This document shows positions 44,034 to 56,741 of a stretch of 64,000 nucleotides of DNA, piece after piece. The stretch spans positions 1 through 64,000 of the forward strand of contig NZ_JACIDW010000006.1 of assembly GCF_014196505.1 (NCBI RefSeq), in the 5' to 3' direction. The translations under genes were made by a program, and so were the position numbers. The notes beneath the pieces are model-generated. The model ran no database searches. It was not told the DNA's origin and saw nothing but the letters and a program-made list of their open reading frames with translations. Origin of the DNA: Rhizobium metallidurans (lineage in GTDB: Bacteria > Pseudomonadota > Alphaproteobacteria > Rhizobiales > Rhizobiaceae). Each line of letters starts with the position of its first letter. The first letter of the stretch is position 1.

Positions 44034-44064
44034 CGTTCGATGGCACTGCTTGCGGCGGCGGCGA

Positions 44065-45051
44065 TCAGCCGCCGATGCCGCCACGCATGCGGGCCATATC
44101 AAAGGCCGCCGGGCGCGGCGTGGGGACGGCGACCGCCGTCGGGATGGTGTAGGCAACGGCCTCGAAGGCGGCCGGCTCGGGCACCGACGGGACGTAAGCC
44201 TGCTGGACCGGAGCCTGCAGCACCTGCTTCTGCTGGATCTGAGGCTGCTTAGACTGGGTCTGTTGAAGCTGCGCCTGCTGAAGCTGGGGCTGCTGCATCC
44301 GCACCTGATCGGCGGTCGTCTGCATCGGCGCCGCCTGCGGCACGGGCACGTTATCAGGCGCTTCGTAGGCGGTATCGACAACGCCGTCCGCCATCGGGAT
44401 CGGCGCGCGGGCCGGCGAGGCGGCGGGCGTGAGCAGCTCGAACTGCGCCGCCATCTGATTGTGTTCCGGCACGAAATTCATCGCGACTTCATAGGCGGGC
44501 AGCGGTGCGGGGGTCTGCAGCTCGCCGTCGGCGCCGCGCTTCTCGTAGAACGAATTGCCGCCGGCAACCGTCACGTAATACATGTTGTCGTAGGGGAACT
44601 TCAGGCCGCTTGTGTGGAAGAACATGGCCTTCTTGACGGCGGGGTTGCGTTCACCCTTCAAAAGCGCGTCGGCGGCCTCGTTCAGATCGGGCTCCGCCTG
44701 GGGCTTGACTTCGCGGGTCATGACGCCGGGAGCGAACTGTCTGGCCTGCGAAACGACGCCGCAAATGGACTTAGGGTAGGCCGGCGATGTCAGCCGGTTC
44801 AGCACGACGCTGCCGACCGCCATATAGCCGTCGCGATCCGACTGCCGCGATTCGAAATACATTGCCCGCTTGAGACAGGTGCGGTCTTCCGTCGTGTAAT
44901 TGTAGGTGACCTTGCCGGGTGTGCTGGTCTGCAGCGGCTTTGTGGTCTGGATGCTGCCGGTCGTCTTCGGCGTGCTCGTGCACCCCGTGGTCGCCAAGCC
45001 CACAATCATGATCCCGAAAAGAGATCGTCCCAATACGTAATGCGCCCTCAA
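44065..45051 (-). CDS. Cell wall hydrolase lipoprotein (SleB/Hydrolase_2 type)
   Basis: A 328-aa lipoprotein. The N-terminus is a lipobox signal (GIMIVGLATTGC, acylated Cys24). The Hydrolase_2 domain (about 55-165) has LKRAMYFESRQSDRDGYMAVGSVVLNR with the catalytic-type Glu, as in SleB/CwlJ lytic enzymes. A long C-terminal tail (about 200-328) is rich in Gln/Pro (QLQQAQLQQTQSKQPQIQQK), probably a flexible or protein-binding extension. It likely cuts peptidoglycan from the periplasmic face of the outer membrane. The tail is unusual for the family. Confidence 0.85.
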   Translation of the reverse strand: MRAHYVLGRSLFGIMIVGLATTGCTSTPKTTGSIQTTKPLQTSTPGKVTYNYTTEDRTCLKRAMYFESRQSDRDGYMAVGSVVLNRLTSPAYPKSICGVVSQARQFAPGVMTREVKPQAEPDLNEAADALLKGERNPAVKKAMFFHTSGLKFPYDNMYYVTVAGGNSFYEKRGADGELQTPAPLPAYEVAMNFVPEHNQMAAQFELLTPAASPARAPIPMADGVVDTAYEAPDNVPVPQAAPMQTTADQVRMQQPQLQQAQLQQTQSKQPQIQQKQVLQAPVQQAYVPSVPEPAAFEAVAYTIPTAVAVPTPRPAAFDMARMRGGIGG

Positions 45052-45236
45052 CGCCAGGTGCCCCCTATGTGATTAGTTCAGCCCTTATCGAAAAAGTGAG
45101 TAACTATTATCTTACAATCGTAAAAATTCAAACACCGCGTTACATTTTTGTCTCAAAATGTGATCGGGCTCGGGTCGAGCCATGCGATATCGGGCGCGCG
45201 GGGCGTGGGAACGGCCCGACCGGGGACGCATCGCGT

Positions 45237-46211
45237 TCAGGTGCCGAAGCCCTCGAACTCCTCGGAAACCTCGGCATCCGCGCCCGGAATGAAGGCGTGG
45301 AAGGCGGCGAGCGCCGCCTGCCGGTAGACATCGCGTTCCTGCAACACTTCGTGACGGGCGCCGTTGATCGGCACCAGTTGGCCGGCGCGGAAATAGCGCG
45401 AAAGGCGCTCCTGGGCGATGTAGGGCACGATCGTATCGCGCGTCGGCGCGATGACCACCGTGGGAATGGTGATCGAAAACAGATGGTTCGGCGCGGTGAC
45501 GCGTTCTATGGTCTTGAAGGATTCCAAAAGCCAGCGGGCCGTGGGCGGTCCGAGCGTCAGGTCGGGCTGGGCTTCGCCGATCGCGACATTGCGTTCGAAG
45601 CGCACCTCGTCCGATGTCAGCGGATTGTCGCGGAACGGCTTTTCCTTGAGCCTGCGCGCCAGCGGGTACGAGCCGAGGCCGAGCACGCAGGCCATGGTGG
45701 CGAGCCGCCGGATGGTGCCGGCCGAGGCGGGCTGGCCGGCGAGGCCGATAAAGGGCGCCGTCAGCACCATGCGCTCGATGCGGGTCGTGAGATAGGGGGC
45801 AGCCGACAGCGCGATCAGCGCGCCGGTCGAATGCGCCAGTATATAGAAGGGCAGGCGGGTATCGGGCAGCACGACCTTCTCGAGGAAGGTGTCGAGGTCG
45901 TGCTCGTAATCGATGAAGCGGCGGACATGGCCGTAATGCCGCTTCTTCAGCATGCGGTCGGAATTTCCCTGGCCGCGCAGATCGAAGGTGGCGACCCAGA
46001 GGCCCTTGTCGGTCAGGTCGCGGATCGTCTCGTAATATTTCTCGATGAATTCGTTGCGCCCGTGGAGCAGCACGACGGTGCCCTTGGCGACGGGGGCCGA
46101 GGAGCGGAAGACGGCGTAGCGCAGCTTCAGGCCGTCATGCGTCTCGAAGAAGCCTTCGGTACGGTTTTCCGGAACCGGATTGCCGGGTGTCGAATAGAGA
46201 ACCTGGTCCAT
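45237..46211 (-). CDS. Lysophospholipase-like alpha/beta hydrolase (S33 type)
   Basis: A 324-aa serine hydrolase. Nucleophile elbow LAHSTGA (Ser128), acid Asp in PTRDTIVP and His in NGARHEVLQE fit the triad. DLRGQGNSDR is typical of the monoglyceride lipase/PldB group (Hydrolase_4). No signal peptide. In rhizobia such proteins can act in phosphatidylcholine or lysolipid turnover; the true substrate is not determined. It lies between the cell-wall hydrolase and a candidate sRNA terminator. Confidence 0.85.
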   Translation of the reverse strand: MDQVLYSTPGNPVPENRTEGFFETHDGLKLRYAVFRSSAPVAKGTVVLLHGRNEFIEKYYETIRDLTDKGLWVATFDLRGQGNSDRMLKKRHYGHVRRFIDYEHDLDTFLEKVVLPDTRLPFYILAHSTGALIALSAAPYLTTRIERMVLTAPFIGLAGQPASAGTIRRLATMACVLGLGSYPLARRLKEKPFRDNPLTSDEVRFERNVAIGEAQPDLTLGPPTARWLLESFKTIERVTAPNHLFSITIPTVVIAPTRDTIVPYIAQERLSRYFRAGQLVPINGARHEVLQERDVYRQAALAAFHAFIPGADAEVSEEFEGFGT

Positions 46212-46321
46212 GGCCGTGCGCGCGCGTCCTTCGAAAGGATTCGGATAGAAGTAAAGCGGATAGGCGATCGGCCTGTCAAATCAAAGAAAAAAGCGCTCTT
46301 GCTGTGCGCTTGCCGCGCCCG

Positions 46322-46420
46322 GTCAAAAAAAAGTGGCCGGCATGCGGGACCTGAGGGGAGCGCAATGCCGGCCGGAGATCGGGCTGGAGACGAAGGGACG
46401 ATACACTCCAGCCATCGAGC
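46322..46420 (-). ncRNA. Candidate minus-strand sRNA upstream of the hydrolase gene
   Basis: On the minus strand a hairpin ggctggag...ctccagcc is followed by the stem ggccggcat / atgccggcc and a run of eight T, a strong terminator. No annotated minus-strand gene lies upstream, since ibpA is on the other strand, so a short RNA of about 100 nt must be ended here. The loops carry UCCC and CUCCCC motifs resembling anti-Shine-Dalgarno sites. The promoter is uncertain. Confidence 0.5.
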
Positions 46421-46604
46421 CAGTGTAACCCGATGACGCAATCTCTAGGCCCACGCGTCTGAACGGATGCCGAACCGGGCGTTCATGCGCGGTTCACGGT
46501 GGCTGGCCGCGGATTTCCGGTGGTTGTGGGCGGCTCTTCGAAAGGGTCTTGAAGTCCGAAAAAGCCATCCCCATCTCATGGTAGCGGACGCCAGAACGGG
46601 TCCG

Positions 46605-46682
46605 CGGAACCGTCCCGAAGCTGCCGATCAAGGGGTTTCAGGGGCAACTTATCGCAACCAGTCGCTTCCTCAGGAGGACATC
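46605..46682 (+). promoter_or_regulatory. Probable ROSE-type RNA thermometer in the ibpA leader
   Basis: Just upstream of ibpA, cgcttcct pairs with the Shine-Dalgarno aggagg across a very short loop (cagtcgcttcctcaggagga), the 3'-terminal hairpin layout of ROSE elements, which block translation at low temperature. ROSE elements control small heat-shock genes in rhizobia. The upper part of the leader could form the other hairpins, but the fold was not computed. Confidence 0.6.
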
Positions 46683-47150
46683 ATGCGTCACGTAGACTTC
46701 TCTCCCCTCTATCGTTCCACCGTCGGTTTCGACCGTCTCTTCACCATGCTCGACAGCCTGGGCCAGCCCGACCAGGGCCAGACCTATCCGCCCTACAATA
46801 TCGAGCGCACCGGTGAAAACACCTACCGCATCACCATGGCCGTCGCCGGTTTCGACGAAACCGAAATTTCGATCGAAGCGCAGGCCCATGCTCTCACCGT
46901 CAAGGGTGAGAAGAGCGAAGATAATGCGGAAGGCTCCGAATTCCTCTATCGCGGCATCGCCAAGCGCACTTTCGAGCGTCGCTTCCAGCTTGCCGACCAT
47001 GTCGAGGTGGCAGCCGCTTCGCTGAAGAACGGCCTGCTTCACATCGACCTTCTGCGCAGCATTCCCGAAGCGATGAAGCCGCGCAAGATCGCGATCGCCG
47101 CTGAGCCGGTGAGCGCGCCGAAGGCGATCGAGGCTCAAGTCACCAACTAA
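46683..47150 (+). CDS. ibpA: Small heat-shock protein, Hsp20/IbpA family
   Basis: A 155-aa protein with the class-A rhizobial IbpA start (MRHVDFSPLYRSTVGFDRLF), the alpha-crystallin core (about 35-130; PYNIERTGENTYRITMAVAGF) and the C-terminal IAIAAEP in place of a longer IXI tail. It binds unfolded proteins as an ATP-independent holdase. The start codon follows AGGAGGACATC, and a ROSE-like thermometer precedes it. An intrinsic terminator follows at 47191. Confidence 0.95.
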   Translation: MRHVDFSPLYRSTVGFDRLFTMLDSLGQPDQGQTYPPYNIERTGENTYRITMAVAGFDETEISIEAQAHALTVKGEKSEDNAEGSEFLYRGIAKRTFERRFQLADHVEVAAASLKNGLLHIDLLRSIPEAMKPRKIAIAAEPVSAPKAIEAQVTN

Positions 47151-47190
47151 GTCACCAACTAACCAATCCCTCCCAGGATATGGCAAAGAG

Positions 47191-47219
47191 GCGGCGCTCC
47201 GGACGGGGCGCCGCTTTTT
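47191..47219 (+). terminator. Terminator after ibpA
   Basis: Stem gcggcgc(c) / ggcgccgc followed by TTTTT on the plus strand, 40 bp past the ibpA stop. Confidence 0.85.
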
Positions 47220-47260
47220 CGTTGTCCGGCGTTCGATCACTCCGGCCATTACACCGGCCA

Positions 47261-48265
47261 TCACGCCGGGTTGGCGGCTTGCTCGATCTCGGCGGCGGTG
47301 GCGCGGCGGTGGTGGGCGGCGGCGTATTTCTGGGCGATGACGGCGCAGACCATCAACTGGATCTGGTGGAAAAGCATCAGTGGCAGGACGATGGCGCCGA
47401 TCGGCTGGCCGGCGAAGATGACGTTGGCCATGGGAACGCCGCTCGCCAGGCTCTTCTTCGAGCCGCAGAAGGTGATGGTGATCTGGTCGGCCTCGTTGAA
47501 GCCGAGCAGGCGGCTGCCGAAGGTGGTGGCGCAGAGAACGATGGCCAGCAGGACGATGTCGGCGACGATGACGACGGCGATGTCCGTCAGCGAGAAGGTC
47601 CGCCACAGGCCCTCGACCACGGCGGTCGAGAAGGCGAGGTAGACGACCATCAGGATCGAGCCTCGGTCGACGGGCATCAGGAGCTTCTTCTTGGCGCGGA
47701 TCCAGTCGCCGATCCAGGGCTGCAGCGCCTGGCCGAGGATGAAGGGGAGCAGCAGCTGCGTGAAGATCTGCAGCAGGGCGTTCCAGGAGAAGCCGCCGTG
47801 GCCGCCAACCGAGAAAAGCAGGCCGACGAGAAGCGGCGTCAGGAACATGCCGAAGATATTGGAGGCCGAGGCCGAGCAGATCGCGGCGGGCACATTGCCG
47901 CCGGCCATCGAGGTGAAGGCGATCGACGACTGCACCGTCGAGGGCAGAACGCAGAGAAAGAGAATGCCGAGATAGAGCGGTCGCGGCAGGATCGAATCCG
48001 GCACGAGGCCGAGCGTCATGCCGAGCAGCGGGAAGATGGCGAAGGTGGTGAGCAGGATCACCAGATGCAGCCGCCAGTGCAGCAGGCCGGCGATGACGAC
48101 ATCGCGCGCCAGGCGCGCGCCATGCAGGAAGAAGAGGAGCGCGATGGCAAGCGTCGTCGCCGTGCCGAAATAGCCCGCGAAGGCGCCACTGGCCGGAAGG
48201 ATCGAGGCCAGGATGACGGTGCAGACCAGAAGGATGGTGAAGGTATCGGGCAGGAAACGGCGCAT
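47261..48265 (-). CDS. Bile acid:sodium symporter family carrier (SBF-like)
   Basis: A 334-aa membrane protein with about ten hydrophobic segments. Motifs LFFLHGARLARDVV, VLPSTVQSSIAFTSMAGGN and FCGSKKSLASGVPMANVIF are those of the SBF-like (YfeH-type) branch of the bile acid/sodium symporter superfamily. The family exports or imports organic anions; the substrate is unknown. It is divergent from a LysR regulator with 112 bp between them, a typical regulator-target layout. Confidence 0.9.
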   Translation of the reverse strand: MRRFLPDTFTILLVCTVILASILPASGAFAGYFGTATTLAIALLFFLHGARLARDVVIAGLLHWRLHLVILLTTFAIFPLLGMTLGLVPDSILPRPLYLGILFLCVLPSTVQSSIAFTSMAGGNVPAAICSASASNIFGMFLTPLLVGLLFSVGGHGGFSWNALLQIFTQLLLPFILGQALQPWIGDWIRAKKKLLMPVDRGSILMVVYLAFSTAVVEGLWRTFSLTDIAVVIVADIVLLAIVLCATTFGSRLLGFNEADQITITFCGSKKSLASGVPMANVIFAGQPIGAIVLPLMLFHQIQLMVCAVIAQKYAAAHHRRATAAEIEQAANPA

Positions 48266-48349
48266 GGGCTGAACTCGGCTTATCCGGCGGGTCGACCGGC
48301 TTGGGATGGATCAGTCCTGTTTCTTCCATTATGATATGCGATGCAAGAA

Positions 48350-48360
48350 ATAACAGTTAT
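48350..48360. promoter_or_regulatory. Small palindrome between SBF carrier and LysR gene
   Basis: The motif ataacagttat is an exact inverted repeat just upstream of the LysR start and could be part of a LysR-binding site. It is short, so weight is low. Confidence 0.3.
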
Positions 48361-48377
48361 CGCGAAATGGGATAAGC

Positions 48378-49232
48378 ATGCTTGATCTTACGCAATTGCG
48401 CAGCTTCGTCGCCGTCGAGCAGATGGGGAGCTTCACGCTGGCGGCCGAGCGGCTTGGGCTCGGGCAATCCACGGTCAGCCAGCATATCCAGCGGCTGGAG
48501 ACGTCGATCGGGCGGCGGCTGCTGGCCCGTGACACGCACAAGGTGGTGCTGACCACGGATGGCGAGGCCTTGCTGTCGCATGCGCGCGCCATGCTCTCGA
48601 TCGAGGGGCAGGTGCAATCGCTGTTCGGCGGGCCAAGCCTGCGCGGCAAGCTGAGGCTCGGGGTCTCCGAGGATTTCGTCACCAGCCAGCTGCCCGGCGT
48701 GCTCGAGGATTTCGTGCGCTCGCACCCTTCGGTCGATCTGGAGCTGACGGTGGCGCTGTCGGGCACGCTTTATGAAATGCAGGACAATGGCGAGATCGAT
48801 CTGGTACTGGCCAAGCGGCGGCTCGGCGACGCGCGCGGGCGGCTGGTCTATCGCGAGCCGCTGGTCTGGCTGGCGCGCGATCCCGATCATATCATGAGCG
48901 CCTCGCCACTGCCGCTGATCGCCTTTCCGCCGCCAAGCGTGACGCGAGCGATTTCGCTGGAGGCGCTGGGGCGGCACCAGATTCCCTGGCGGATCGTCTG
49001 CACCTGCGGCAGCCTCAGCGGGCTGACGGCGGCGGCGCGCGCCGGCATGGGCGTGCTCGTGCAGCCGCGCAGCATGGCGCCGTCGGGGCTGAAGGTGATC
49101 GCGAAGGGCAAGCTTCCCGTGCTCGAGGATGTCGAGTTCGTGCTGGTGCCGCGCAAGGGGGCGGACCAGGCGCTGGTTTCGGCGCTCTCCGACGATATCC
49201 TCGCCAAGGTCAGGAGCCTGCGGTCGGGGTGA
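48378..49232 (+). CDS. LysR-family transcriptional regulator
   Basis: A 284-aa regulator. The N-terminal winged helix (about 1-60) contains LRSFVAVEQMGSFTLAAERLGLGQSTVSQHIQRLE. The rest is the periplasmic-binding-like effector domain (about 85-284). It is divergent from the SBF-like carrier, so it probably controls that gene in response to its substrate. Length is slightly short for LysR proteins but includes the whole effector domain. Confidence 0.93.
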   Translation: MLDLTQLRSFVAVEQMGSFTLAAERLGLGQSTVSQHIQRLETSIGRRLLARDTHKVVLTTDGEALLSHARAMLSIEGQVQSLFGGPSLRGKLRLGVSEDFVTSQLPGVLEDFVRSHPSVDLELTVALSGTLYEMQDNGEIDLVLAKRRLGDARGRLVYREPLVWLARDPDHIMSASPLPLIAFPPPSVTRAISLEALGRHQIPWRIVCTCGSLSGLTAAARAGMGVLVQPRSMAPSGLKVIAKGKLPVLEDVEFVLVPRKGADQALVSALSDDILAKVRSLRSG

Positions 49233-49401
49233 CTGTTGCTCCGGCCCGGATGCCCGGTCTTGCGGGCGCGCGTCGTGGTTAATCCGTTGTCTCGAATTTT
49301 AAGTATCCTTCAACCCTGTCGCTTAGGTTTCTGGTTACCTTGGACCCCTTAGTCTGGTCTTCGCTCAAGGTCGACGTTCGGGGCTACAGGGAGAACGGAC
49401 G

Positions 49402-49530
49402 ATGGTATATGGAGCGCTCTTCGTCTCCGGGCTGGTTGCCTGCGTGATGCTCATCGTCGTGGCTGGTCACGACTCCAAGACGGCGGATACCGGGGCGCCG
49501 CCTTCCGCCGTGATGCTGCGTCAGAACTAG
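49402..49530 (+). CDS. 42-aa single-TM small protein
   Basis: A short frame starting MVYGALFVSG with one TM helix (about residues 4-22), followed by a polar tail (GHDSKTADTGAPPS). AGGGAGAA lies upstream of the ATG. The composition is that of a genuine small membrane protein, but no family is recognised. The surrounding 49233-49653 holds nothing else. Confidence 0.45.
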   Translation: MVYGALFVSGLVACVMLIVVAGHDSKTADTGAPPSAVMLRQN

Positions 49531-49653
49531 CCGCTTCGGAGAAACAATACGACAATGTCGACAATGGTGATCCGCCGCTCATGGCCGCGGATCACCATTG
49601 GAACGCGCCACCGCAGCCACGGTGACGATCTTCTTCGCCGTTCCCATGTCCGT

Positions 49654-50703
49654 CTATGATGCGAGGCAGCTCAGGAAGCCGTCGACGTCCTTTTCCTCTG
49701 TCGCGAAGCTGGTGACGAGGCGGATCAGGATCTCGTCAGGGCCGACGAGATCAGGCGTGGCCGACGGGATCGGCCATTCGTAGAACTTCGCGCCCTTGTC
49801 CTCGGCGGTCTTTCCGGCGCTCTTCCTTATAATGGCGAAGACTTCGTTTGAAGTCGTCGACCACGCAAGGCGGGCCGAGTTGCTGGCACCGATGCCGGAG
49901 CGCAGGCGGTCGGCCATGCCGTTGGCGTGGCGGGCAAGCTCCATCCACAGGCCGTTATCGAGATAGGCGTCGAACTGGGCGGCGATGAAGCGCGACTTCG
50001 AGAAGAGCTGGGCGGCGCGCTTGCGGATGAAGGACATTTCCTTCGCCTTGTCGGGATTGAAGACGACGATCGCCTCGGCGCACCAGCAGCCGTTCTTGGT
50101 GCCGCCGAAGGAGAGGATGTCGACGCCGCGCTTCCAGGTCATCTCGGCCGGGCTCGCATCGAGCGCCACCAGCGCATTGGCGAAGCGAGCGCCATCCATG
50201 TGGAGCGGCAGCTTGCGCTCTTTGCAGATGGCGGAAATGGCGTCGATCTCGTCGAGCGCGTAGACGGTGCCAATCTCGGTCGCCTGGGTGATGGTGACCG
50301 CTGTCGCGCGGCCGTGATGCACGGCGTTCTCGGGGAAGCCGGCGATCGCCTTGGAGAGCTTCGCCGGATCGATCTTGCCCAATTCGCCATCGACAGGCGA
50401 CAGCCGTGCCTGGCTGAAGAAATCGGGCGCGCCGCATTCGTCGGCGATCACATGGGCTTCGGAATGGCAGAAGGTGATGCCGCCGGGGCGCTGGACGCTG
50501 GCGAGCGACAGCGAATTCGCCGCCGTGCCGGTCGCCACGAAGAAGACGGAGACCTCGCGCTCGAAGATCTCTGAGAAGCGCGCCTCGACGCGGCGGTCGA
50601 GATCGCTGGTGCCGTAAGCGGCGGCGAAACCGGCGGATTCCTGAAGCAGGCGCTCGGCAATGGAACGGTGGGCGCCAGCCCAGTTGTCGGAAGCAAAGAT
50701 CAT
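49654..50703 (-). CDS. ltaE: Low-specificity L-threonine aldolase
   Basis: PLP-dependent fold-type I enzyme of 349 aa that splits L-threonine and L-allo-threonine into glycine and acetaldehyde. The PLP lysine is Lys203 in SFGGTKNGCW; the HMDGARFANALVA motif holds the cofactor-contacting Asp and Arg. An N-terminal FASDNWAGAH matches the group. Single gene, no operon partners evident. Confidence 0.92.
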   Translation of the reverse strand: MIFASDNWAGAHRSIAERLLQESAGFAAAYGTSDLDRRVEARFSEIFEREVSVFFVATGTAANSLSLASVQRPGGITFCHSEAHVIADECGAPDFFSQARLSPVDGELGKIDPAKLSKAIAGFPENAVHHGRATAVTITQATEIGTVYALDEIDAISAICKERKLPLHMDGARFANALVALDASPAEMTWKRGVDILSFGGTKNGCWCAEAIVVFNPDKAKEMSFIRKRAAQLFSKSRFIAAQFDAYLDNGLWMELARHANGMADRLRSGIGASNSARLAWSTTSNEVFAIIRKSAGKTAEDKGAKFYEWPIPSATPDLVGPDEILIRLVTSFATEEKDVDGFLSCLAS

Positions 50704-51261
50704 GGAAAATGCCTAGGAAAAATGGAGGTGGGGGCGGGTTCGGGTGGGAGCTTAGTCCAAAGCTTCACGGGATCAAGCGATTGGGGCGCAACCCATCACA
50801 AAAATTGAATTCCGCAATCAAGAAACAATATAATAGGGGATCGCGTAATTTTATGTCGCCACCTTGATCGATTTGGTAATCTTCCTGCGTCAATTGACGT
50901 TTTTTTAATTTATGGCCCTTGCGAAGCCGTCCTGTTTCTGGCATAGAACCGATGAATTAGGACAGGGTTGCTGTCCTATTTTGGCCGTCAAGGCCGAAGA
51001 GGCGCCAAGAGACCTTACACTGGTGGGGTTTCACGCTATAGTTCACCGAGCGCGGACGATGTTTCCCGCACGGACCTATGGCAGGCGCGGAGCGCAACGG
51101 CCGCTTTGTCGGGAAAGGCTCTGCCTTCCCGGATAATCCGGCCGCCGGCGACCGGATCTTCGATAATGCAACAGCGCTGTCATGCGCCGAACCTAAGATC
51201 AGGGGCGGTGCGCGACGAAGAGCCGCCCGCACAGTCGCGGGCTCTGACAGGAGGCAAAACG
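50704..51261. other. Long intergenic region upstream of gltB
   Basis: About 560 bp without a supportable gene. The first 200 bp are A/T-rich and include TTGACG at 50894. A candidate promoter is TTACAC-N16-TATAGT ending near 51040, which would give a leader of about 215 nt to gltB. A gltB Shine-Dalgarno (AGGAGG) is at the end. The leader holds several GC-rich complementary stretches but no assignable RNA element. Confidence 0.4.
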
Positions 51262-55986
<4,725 letters not shown>

Positions 55987-56043
55987 TTGGAGTTTGATTG
56001 GTTGTGTGATATGCTTTTGTCATATCACGCAACGGAGGCACCG

Positions 56044-56304
56044 ATGAACGAGCATTCCAGTGCTGTCAGGATCGCACAGGTCTTTAACAACGGTCGTAGC
56101 AGAGCAATCCGCATTCCGAAGGAGTTCGAGTTCGACGCCGACCAGGTGGAGATAAGAATGGATGAAAATGGCGATCTGCTTGTTCATCCGGTTAAGAAAA
56201 AGACTTTGTTAGAGGTTCTGGCGACTTTGGAGCCGCTTGGAGAAGATGAGATGTTTGAGATCGATGACAGTGATCTTCTGCCGCTCGACGAAATCGACCT
56301 CTAA
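56044..56304 (+). CDS. vapB: VapB-type antitoxin (AbrB fold)
   Basis: An 86-aa protein with an N-terminal SpoVT/AbrB swapped-hairpin DNA-binding domain (AQVFNNGRSRAIRIPKEFEF, about residues 10-45) of the VagC/VapB kind. The C-terminal half is acidic (LEPLGEDEMFEIDDSDLL) and would wrap the toxin. ATG at 56044 is preceded by GGAGG. The stop overlaps the vapC start (TAATG). Antitoxins of this type neutralise VapC and autoregulate the operon. It lies 57 bp after gltB. Confidence 0.88.
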   Translation: MNEHSSAVRIAQVFNNGRSRAIRIPKEFEFDADQVEIRMDENGDLLVHPVKKKTLLEVLATLEPLGEDEMFEIDDSDLLPLDEIDL

Positions 56305-56702
56305 TGATTTACCTTCTCGACACTAACACGCTTTCGGATCTTTCGAGCAACCCGCAAGGGCGGGTCAAGCAGAACATAGAACGGTGCGGCATGGAAAATG
56401 TCGTGACCAGCGTCATCGTTGCTGGAGAAGTCGAATTCGGGCTGGAGTGGAAGCAGTCCAAAAAGTTGCGCGGAAACATGGACGCAATTCTGCGGTCGAT
56501 CAGGGTGATGCCCCTGGAAGAGGCGGTTTGGCGTCGATACGGATGGCTCCGGGCGGACTTGAAGAAGAAGGGTACGCCTATCGGGCCTAACGATCTTTGG
56601 ATCGCGTCGCATGCTTTGACGCTGGATGCGGTCATGGTCACGGCGAATGTACGAGAATTCTCCCGCGTGCCGGGATTAAAGGTTGAAAACTGGCTGCGCT
56701 GA
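56304..56702 (+). CDS. vapC: VapC toxin, PIN-domain ribonuclease
   Basis: A 132-aa PIN protein. Metal-binding acids: Asp6 in LLDTNTLSD, Glu42 in VAGEVEFGL and Asp97 in GPNDLWIASHAL, plus the closing TANVREFSRVPGL. The motif set is complete, so it should be an active endoribonuclease, with tRNA or rRNA the likely target. It sits between gltB and gltD, 40 bp before the gltD start, and may share their transcription. Confidence 0.92.
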   Translation: MIYLLDTNTLSDLSSNPQGRVKQNIERCGMENVVTSVIVAGEVEFGLEWKQSKKLRGNMDAILRSIRVMPLEEAVWRRYGWLRADLKKKGTPIGPNDLWIASHALTLDAVMVTANVREFSRVPGLKVENWLR

Positions 56703-56741
56703 ACGAAAGAGGCGGTCATGAGTGTAAGGGAAGACAGCAGC

